Assembly: GCA_002299195.1 (NCBI GenBank)
Contig: DBOA01000079.1
Location: forward strand, 2,993 to 14,890
Direction: 5' to 3'
Source of the DNA: Sphingomonadales bacterium UBA658
GTDB taxonomy: Bacteria; Pseudomonadota; Alphaproteobacteria; Sphingomonadales; Sphingomonadaceae
DNA length: 11,898 nucleotides
Of this stretch, positions 6,986 through 11,898 are shown one piece after another. The notes under the pieces were generated by a model. It was not told the origin of the DNA and searched no databases. It worked only from the letters and a program-made list of their open reading frames with translations. The translations under genes were made by a program, and so were the position numbers. How positions within the stretch are numbered: position 1 is the first letter of the stretch; each line of letters opens with the position of its first letter.

Positions 6986-7870
6986 GTGAGCATCCTTATC
7001 AACAAAAACACCAAGGTCATCACGCAAGGTATGACGGGTGCCACTGGCACATTCCATACCGAGCAGGCGCTGGCTTATGGCACGCAGATGGTTGGCGGTG
7101 TTACCCCCGGCAAGGGCGGAACAACGCATATTGGCCTGCCGATGTTTGACACGGTGCTTGAGGCCAAGCAAACAACAGGTGCGGATGCGTCGGTTGTGTA
7201 TGTGCCGCCACCCTTTGCGGCCGATTCAATCCTTGAAGCCATTGACGCGGAAATCCCGTTGATCGTCTGCATCACTGAGGGCATTCCTGTGCTCGACATG
7301 GTCAAGGTAAAGCGCGCATTGTCGGGTTCGAAATCGCGCCTTATTGGTCCAAACTGCCCTGGCGTTCTGACACCCAATGAATGCAAAATCGGCATCATGC
7401 CCGGCAGCATCTTCTCCGCAGGCTCGGTCGGCGTCGTCTCACGTTCAGGCACGCTCACTTATGAAGCCGTGTTCCAAACCACAGCGGAAGGCCTTGGCCA
7501 GACCACTGCGGTTGGCATTGGCGGTGACCCCGTCAACGGCACCAACTTCATCGATTGTCTTGAGCTGTTCCTTGCCGATGATGCGACCAAGTCGATCATC
7601 ATGATCGGTGAAATCGGCGGCAGTGCAGAAGAAGAAGCTGCACAGTTCCTGATCGACGAAGCCAAGAAGGGCCGCAAAAAGCCAATGGCTGGTTTCATCG
7701 CCGGACGCACCGCACCTCCCGGACGCCGCATGGGCCATGCTGGCGCCATCGTATCGGGCGGCAAGGGTGACGCAGAAAGCAAGATCGCAGCAATGGAAGC
7801 CGCCGGCATCCGCGTATCGCCGTCACCATCATTGCTCGGCAAGACATTGGTCGAGGTGTTGAAGGGTTGA
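6986..7870 (+). CDS. sucD: Succinyl-CoA synthetase alpha subunit, GTG start
   Basis: SucD is the CoA-binding and phosphohistidine-bearing subunit of succinate-CoA ligase, which converts succinyl-CoA to succinate with formation of ATP or GTP. The 294-residue protein has the CoA-binding N-domain (VITQGMTGATGTFHTEQAL, 11-29; TPGKGG, 40-45), GPNCPG at 121-126, and the active-site His251 in GRRMGHAGAIVSGGKGD, the residue phosphorylated in the reaction (His246 in E. coli). The start is GTG at 6986, five bases after a good TAGGAGA ribosome binding site; the overlapping ATG at 6984 is followed at once by TGA. It requires the beta subunit SucC, which is not in this window. The downstream spacer to sucA is filled by a hairpin repeat. 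Confidence 0.97.
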   Translation: MSILINKNTKVITQGMTGATGTFHTEQALAYGTQMVGGVTPGKGGTTHIGLPMFDTVLEAKQTTGADASVVYVPPPFAADSILEAIDAEIPLIVCITEGIPVLDMVKVKRALSGSKSRLIGPNCPGVLTPNECKIGIMPGSIFSAGSVGVVSRSGTLTYEAVFQTTAEGLGQTTAVGIGGDPVNGTNFIDCLELFLADDATKSIIMIGEIGGSAEEEAAQFLIDEAKKGRKKPMAGFIAGRTAPPGRRMGHAGAIVSGGKGDAESKIAAMEAAGIRVSPSPSLLGKTLVEVLKG

Positions 7871-7876
7871 TTTTGG

Positions 7877-8014
7877 TCCTCCCCGTTCGCGGGGAGGTAG
7901 CAACTGGTGCGTAAGTACCGGGTGACGGAGGGGCCTTCCGTCTGACGCTGGGTTAGAGCGGCAACTCCCCTCCACCATCCAGCGGATGGTTCCCCTCCCC
8001 GCATATGGGGAGGA
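7877..8014 (+). repeat. Five-hairpin intergenic repeat element between sucD and sucA
   Basis: This roughly 138-bp stretch is built from successive hairpins. H1 (7878-7897): eight-pair CCTCCCCG/CGGGGAGG stem with a TTCG loop. H2 (7904-7921): CTGGTGC/GTACCGG, seven pairs including two G-U, with a GTAA (GNRA-type) loop. H3 (7924-7942): GACGGA/TCCGTC. H4 (7974-7990): perfect ACCATCC/GGATGGT with an AGC loop. H5 (7994-8013): CCTCCCC/GGGGAGG. The outer units, TCCTCCCC....GCGGGGAGG at 7877-7897 and the reverse complement of 7994-8014, match at 18 of 21 positions, differing only in the loop, so they act as terminal inverted repeats. GGAGGGG (7927-7933) can also pair with CCCCTCC (7967-7973). It carries no coding frame. 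From memory, similar CCTCCCC-bounded, ACCAT-hairpin elements are dispersed in sphingomonad genomes; it resembles a REP/MITE-like repeat. No U-tract follows any stem. Confidence 0.8.
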
Positions 8015-8028
8015 TTTGGAGAAGTAAC

Positions 8029-10860
8029 ATGGGTCTTGAAAACCAAGATTTTGAAACTGAGCAAGGCCCAAGCTGGGCGCGTTCGAACTGGCCTTTGTCC
8101 ATCACCGATGACCTGACGGCTTCGCTTGATCCGACGCAGATGGCTGTCGAAGTCAAGGCCGCGGCAAAGGCTGCTGGCAAACCCATGGCAGAAGCCGACG
8201 CCGTTGCCGCAGCGAGCGATTCCATTCGCGCAATGATGCTGGTGCGCACCTATCGTGTGCGCGGGCATCTGGCGGCAAATCTGGATCCGCTTGGTCTTTC
8301 CAAGCAGGACATTCCCGCTGACCTTACCCCCGAATATCATGGCTTTTCTGGCGCAGACCTCGACAAGCGGGTCTATGTCGGCGGCACGCTTGGCCTCGAA
8401 TGGACCACGGTTCGTGAACTCGTCGATACGCTGCGCGCCAATTATTGCGGCCCAGTTGGCCTCGAATATATGCACATTTCCGACGTCGAAGAGCGCCGGT
8501 TCCTGCAAGAACGGATGGAGGGCAAAGATGCCGCTATCCAATTTACGCCCGAAGGCAAAAAAGCCATCCTCGGTAAAGTCATTGAGGCGGAGCAGTATGA
8601 AAAATTCCTTGGCCGCAAATATGTAGGCACGAAGCGCTTCGGCCTTGATGGCGGCGAATCGATGATTCCCGCACTCGAAGCCGTCATCAAATATGGCGGC
8701 CAGCTGGGCGTGCGCGAAATCGTTTACGGCATGCCACATCGCGGCCGTCTCAACGTTTTGGCCAATGTGATGGCAAAGCCATACCGCATCATCTTCCACG
8801 AATTTTCGGGCGGAAGCGCGAACCCTGATGATGTTGGTGGTTCGGGCGATGTGAAATATCACCTTGGCACCAGCACCGACCGCGAATTTGATGGCATCAA
8901 GGTGCATATGAGCCTTGTGCCAAACCCTTCGCACCTTGAAGCAGTGAACCCAGTGGTGCTCGGTAAGGTACGCGCGAACCAAACGGCACGCGATGACCTT
9001 GGTAAGCATGAACAAGTTCTCCCCGTGCTTCTGCATGGTGACGCGGCCTTTGCTGGTCAGGGCATCGTTTGGGAATGCCTCGGCTTTTCCGGCATTCGTG
9101 GGTATAATACTGGTGGCTGCCTGCACTTTATCGTGAACAACCAGGTTGGTTTCACCACCAGCCCGCAATATGCGCGGTCCTCGCCTTATCCATCCGACGT
9201 CGCAAAGGGCGTTCAGGCACCAATATTCCACGTCAATGGTGATGATCCCGAAGCAGTGACGTTCGCGTGTAAAATTGCGATCGAATTCCGTCAGACATTC
9301 CACCGCGACATCGTCATCGACATGTGGTGCTACCGCCGCTTTGGCCACAATGAAGGCGACGAACCCGGTTTCACGCAGCCGTTGATGTATAAAGTGATCA
9401 AGGGCCACCCCGCCGTCAGCAGCTTGTACGCCAAGCGGCTTGAGGCCGAGGGTGTTATCGATGCGAATTGGGCGGACGAGCACGCCATGCGCTTTGTGCA
9501 GACGCTTGAGCAGGAATTTGCCAGCGCAGCCGATTATAAAGCCAATGCTGCTGACTGGTTTGGTGGACGTTGGTCGGGCCTGTCCAAGCCAGCCGATCCG
9601 GAAACCGCGCGCCGGAATGTGCAAACAGGTGTTTCCAAAAAACTGTTTGATAGCATGGGCCGCACGCTGACCACTGTGCCCGAAGGCCACAATATTCACC
9701 CGACGCTCAATCGTGTGCTCGATGCCAAAAAAGCCATGTTCAGCACAGGTGCGAACTTTGACTGGGCAACAGGTGAAGCGCTCGCTTTCGGCTCTTTGCT
9801 TACCGAAGGTTATGGCGTGCGCTTATCGGGCCAAGATTCGGGCCGCGGTACGTTCAGCCAACGCCACGGCGTCTGGGTCGACCAAACGACTGAGGAAAAA
9901 TACATCCCGCTGGCAACATTGCCACATGGCCGTTTTGAAATCCTCGACAGTCCCTTGTCGGAATTCGGCGTGCTGGGTTTTGAATATGGCTATGCGGGTG
10001 CCGAACCAAAGACACTGGTGCTTTGGGAAGCGCAATTTGGCGACTTCGTGAATGGTGCGCAAACCATGATCGATCAGTTTATTGCCGCCGGTGAAGCGAA
10101 ATGGCTGCGCGCCAATGGCCTCGTAATGCTGTTGCCGCATGGCTATGAAGGACAAGGTCCGGAACACAGCTCCGCGCGGCTTGAACGCTTCCTGCAATTG
10201 TGTGCTGAAGACAATATTCAGGTCGCAAACTGCACGACGCCTGCAAATTATTTCCATTTGCTGCGCAGGCAGATGGCACGTCCATTCCGCAAGCCGCTGA
10301 TCGTCATGACGCCAAAATCATTGTTGCGGCACAAGCTCGCGGTTTCCAAGGCAGAGGATTTCCAAGGCGAAAGCCATTTCATGCGGATCCTGTCGGACAT
10401 CAACCCGCCTGCGGACAAGGATGTCAAACGACTGGTCCTATGTTCGGGTAAGGTTGCATATGACCTGATGGAAGCGCGCGATGCATCGGGTGACAAGAAC
10501 ACCGCAATTGTGCGCATCGAGCAGCTATATCCATTCCCCGCCGAACCATTGATTGTCCGGTTGAAGCGTATGACCAATTTGGAAGAGGTCGTTTGGGCCC
10601 AGGAAGAGCCGCGCAATGCGGGCAGCTGGAGCTTCGTCGACCCCTATTTGGAAGAATGCCTCGCAGAAGCCAATGTCGGCCCAGCACGTGCACGTTATGC
10701 CGGACGCAAAGCCGCCGCCGCGACAGCCACGGGTCTTGCCAAGCGCCACCAAGCCGAACAGGCCGCGTTGGTTGCCGAAGCATTGGGCCACAATGTCCGC
10801 GAAGAAATCCGCCGCCAACGCACTGGGGGAACCAAGCCGGTTACCCCTCCATCCTCCTGA
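8029..10860 (+). CDS. sucA: 2-oxoglutarate dehydrogenase E1 component
   Basis: E1 is the thiamine-diphosphate enzyme that decarboxylates 2-oxoglutarate and transfers the succinyl group to lipoyl-SucB. The 943-residue protein has the core-entry motif YRVRGHLAANLDPLGL (about 75-90), FGLDGGES (204-211), GMPHRGRLN with His237 (234-242), the ThDP/Mg motif GDAAFAGQG (337-345) with paired Asn370-Asn371, and the C-terminal transketolase-like and E1-C regions. I chose ATG 8029, preceded by GGAGAAG at 8018-8024. The earlier in-frame ATG at 8005 lies in the loop of the repeat's last hairpin, and an in-frame TAG at 7954 blocks longer versions. The usual N-terminal segment of about 50-60 residues (the ..LYE.(Y/F)..DP.SVD..W motif before GPSW) is absent, which may be normal for the lineage. 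SucB starts 10 nt after the stop. Confidence 0.97.
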   Translation: MGLENQDFETEQGPSWARSNWPLSITDDLTASLDPTQMAVEVKAAAKAAGKPMAEADAVAAASDSIRAMMLVRTYRVRGHLAANLDPLGLSKQDIPADLTPEYHGFSGADLDKRVYVGGTLGLEWTTVRELVDTLRANYCGPVGLEYMHISDVEERRFLQERMEGKDAAIQFTPEGKKAILGKVIEAEQYEKFLGRKYVGTKRFGLDGGESMIPALEAVIKYGGQLGVREIVYGMPHRGRLNVLANVMAKPYRIIFHEFSGGSANPDDVGGSGDVKYHLGTSTDREFDGIKVHMSLVPNPSHLEAVNPVVLGKVRANQTARDDLGKHEQVLPVLLHGDAAFAGQGIVWECLGFSGIRGYNTGGCLHFIVNNQVGFTTSPQYARSSPYPSDVAKGVQAPIFHVNGDDPEAVTFACKIAIEFRQTFHRDIVIDMWCYRRFGHNEGDEPGFTQPLMYKVIKGHPAVSSLYAKRLEAEGVIDANWADEHAMRFVQTLEQEFASAADYKANAADWFGGRWSGLSKPADPETARRNVQTGVSKKLFDSMGRTLTTVPEGHNIHPTLNRVLDAKKAMFSTGANFDWATGEALAFGSLLTEGYGVRLSGQDSGRGTFSQRHGVWVDQTTEEKYIPLATLPHGRFEILDSPLSEFGVLGFEYGYAGAEPKTLVLWEAQFGDFVNGAQTMIDQFIAAGEAKWLRANGLVMLLPHGYEGQGPEHSSARLERFLQLCAEDNIQVANCTTPANYFHLLRRQMARPFRKPLIVMTPKSLLRHKLAVSKAEDFQGESHFMRILSDINPPADKDVKRLVLCSGKVAYDLMEARDASGDKNTAIVRIEQLYPFPAEPLIVRLKRMTNLEEVVWAQEEPRNAGSWSFVDPYLEECLAEANVGPARARYAGRKAAAATATGLAKRHQAEQAALVAEALGHNVREEIRRQRTGGTKPVTPPSS

Positions 10861-10864
10861 GGAT
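10851..10864 (+). promoter_or_regulatory. Small hairpin holding the sucA stop and sucB ribosome binding site
   Basis: ATCCTC (10851-10856) and GAGGAT (10859-10864) are inverted complements around CT; in RNA this would be a five-pair ATCCT/AGGAT stem with a CCTG loop. It contains the sucA TGA (10858-10860), and the GAGGA used as the sucB ribosome binding site (10859-10863) overlaps that stop. A ribosome finishing sucA would open the stem, which suggests translational coupling of E1 to E2. The stem is short, so the effect is inferred. Confidence 0.45.
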
Positions 10865-10870
10865 TGAATT

Positions 10871-11898
10871 ATGAGCACTGAAGTTAAAGTTCCCGTATTG
10901 GGCGAATCCATCACTGAAGCGACCCTTGGCCAATGGCTGAAAAAACCGGGTGAGCCGGTTGCGGTCGATGAACCGATAGCCAGCCTTGAAACCGACAAGG
11001 TCGCGGTCGAAGTGCCGTCGCCTGTTGCCGGCATCATGGGTGCCTATGCCGTTGAGGAAGGCGCGACCGTTAATGTCGGCGCTGTCATTGCTTCAATCGA
11101 TGCTGGCACCGGAGCCGCCGCAGCACCTGCTGCTGCCGCCTCGGCTGTGGCCCCCGCCGTTACGAGCACCGCTGCGCCTGCGCCGGCCGCTGCTTCGGAA
11201 AATAGCGATCTGCCCTTGTCGCCTGCGGTTCGCCGCCTGGTGCTTGAGCTCGGCATTGACCCAAGCAAGATCAAAGGCACCGGCAAAGACGGCCGCCTGA
11301 CCAAGGAAGATGTTGTTGCAGCTGCAAAGGGTGCGCCTGCACCTGCAGCCACTTCGGCATCAACGGCGACGCCAACTGCGTCTGCACCGGCAGGTGCGCG
11401 TCAGGAAGAGCGCGTGAAGATGACGCGTCTGCGCCAGACAATCGCAAAACGTTTGAAATCTGCACAAGACACAGCGGCGCTGCTGACGACATTTAACGAT
11501 GTCGATATGTCCGCCGTGATCGAAGCGCGCGCAACATACAAAGACCTGTTTGAAAAGAAGCACGGCGTGCGCCTCGGCTTCATGGGCTTCTTTACCAAGG
11601 CTGTTGCTTTGGCTGCGCGTGACGTTCCTGCCGTAAATGCGCAGATCGATGGCGACGAAATCGTCTATCATAATTATCTCGACGTCTCGGTCGCGGTAAG
11701 CGCGCCAAATGGCCTCGTCGTACCCGTCGTGCGCAACGCCGACGCCATGAGCTTTGCCCAGATTGAAAAGGCCATTGGTGATTTTGGTGCAAAGGCCAAG
11801 GCCGGCGCGCTCACCATGGAAGATATGTCAGGCGGAACCTTCACCATTTCCAACGGCGGCGTGTTCGGCAGCCTGATGTCGACCCCGATTATCAACCC
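10871..11898 (+). CDS. sucB: 2-oxoglutarate dehydrogenase E2 component, dihydrolipoyl succinyltransferase (partial, 3' end off the window)
   Basis: SucB forms the core of the 2-oxoglutarate dehydrogenase complex and passes the succinyl group from its lipoyl arm to CoA. The reading frame from ATG 10871 stays open for 342 codons to the right edge. There is one lipoyl domain (residues 1-78) with the lipoylated Lys43 in ETDKVAVEV, an Ala/Pro linker (about 79-110), a peripheral subunit-binding domain (about 114-151, LSPAVRRLVLELGID..KIKGTGKDGRLTKEDV) that holds E1/E3, a second Ala/Pro/Ser/Thr linker (about 153-178), and the first part of the acyltransferase domain, including DVSVAVSAPNGLVVPVVRNA (271-290) and FTISNGGVFGSLMSTPIIN at the end. 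The catalytic His/Asp of the C-terminus are outside the window. A single lipoyl domain and the pairing with sucA identify it as the succinyl, not acetyl, transferase. Confidence 0.97.
   Translation, partial: MSTEVKVPVLGESITEATLGQWLKKPGEPVAVDEPIASLETDKVAVEVPSPVAGIMGAYAVEEGATVNVGAVIASIDAGTGAAAAPAAAASAVAPAVTSTAAPAPAAASENSDLPLSPAVRRLVLELGIDPSKIKGTGKDGRLTKEDVVAAAKGAPAPAATSASTATPTASAPAGARQEERVKMTRLRQTIAKRLKSAQDTAALLTTFNDVDMSAVIEARATYKDLFEKKHGVRLGFMGFFTKAVALAARDVPAVNAQIDGDEIVYHNYLDVSVAVSAPNGLVVPVVRNADAMSFAQIEKAIGDFGAKAKAGALTMEDMSGGTFTISNGGVFGSLMSTPIIN

Noticed and set aside
7877..8014. The sucD-sucA element as a Rho-independent terminator or CRISPR-like array
   Set aside because: No U-tract follows any stem, and the stems differ from one another with no regular repeat-spacer pattern; a dispersed palindromic repeat fits better.
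8005..8028. Start of sucA at ATG 8005
   Set aside because: That ATG lies in the loop of the repeat's last hairpin; ATG 8029 has a properly spaced GGAG and begins the recognisable protein.
7459..9699. A 746-codon open frame on the minus strand opposite sucD and sucA
   Set aside because: It is antisense to two clearly conserved genes, spans the repeat, and shows no recognisable domain; it results from codon bias leaving the opposite frame free of stops.

Overview
The window looks like chromosome from an alphaproteobacterium, most likely a sphingomonad (order Sphingomonadales). The grounds are moderate GC content, the close packing of TCA-cycle genes (sdhB, mdh, sucD, sucA, sucB) with a PaaI-type thioesterase and zapE, the protein styles (for example the SucA N-terminus with its GPSWAR/NWP motif), and a multi-hairpin intergenic repeat of a kind I associate with sphingomonad genomes. 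Genus cannot be fixed from this sequence; something like Sphingorhabdus or Sphingopyxis would fit the GC content, but that is a guess.

Layout. (1) Positions 1-515, minus strand: the 5' part of an OmpA-family lipoprotein gene that runs off the left edge, with a plausible promoter in the spacer it shares with the next gene. (2) 663-2000, plus: a CNNM/CorC-type membrane protein with paired CBS domains. (3) 2072-5848, plus: a tight run of sdhB, a hotdog-fold thioesterase, zapE (4-nt overlap) and an exported M20 metallopeptidase, which probably share a transcript. (4) 5849-5995: a 147-bp spacer holding one perfect DnaA-box 9-mer, a GANTC site and a short perfect hairpin, likely the control region of the next operon. 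(5) 5996-11898, plus: mdh, sucD, sucA and the first 342 codons of sucB, which continues past the right edge. The 158-bp sucD-sucA spacer is nearly filled by a five-hairpin repeat element.

How the genes work together: SucA (E1) and SucB (E2) form 2-oxoglutarate dehydrogenase and make succinyl-CoA; SucD is the alpha subunit of succinyl-CoA synthetase, which turns this into succinate; SdhB is the iron-sulfur subunit of succinate dehydrogenase; Mdh oxidises malate. Most of the oxidative half of the TCA cycle is therefore here, but sucC (partner of SucD), sdhC/D/A (partners of SdhB), fumarase and lpd (E3) are not in the window.

No clearly new defence, mobile or biosynthetic system was found. The best leads are the structured repeat between sucD and sucA, the shortened SucA N-terminus beginning right beside that repeat, the missing sucC, and the DnaA box upstream of mdh.
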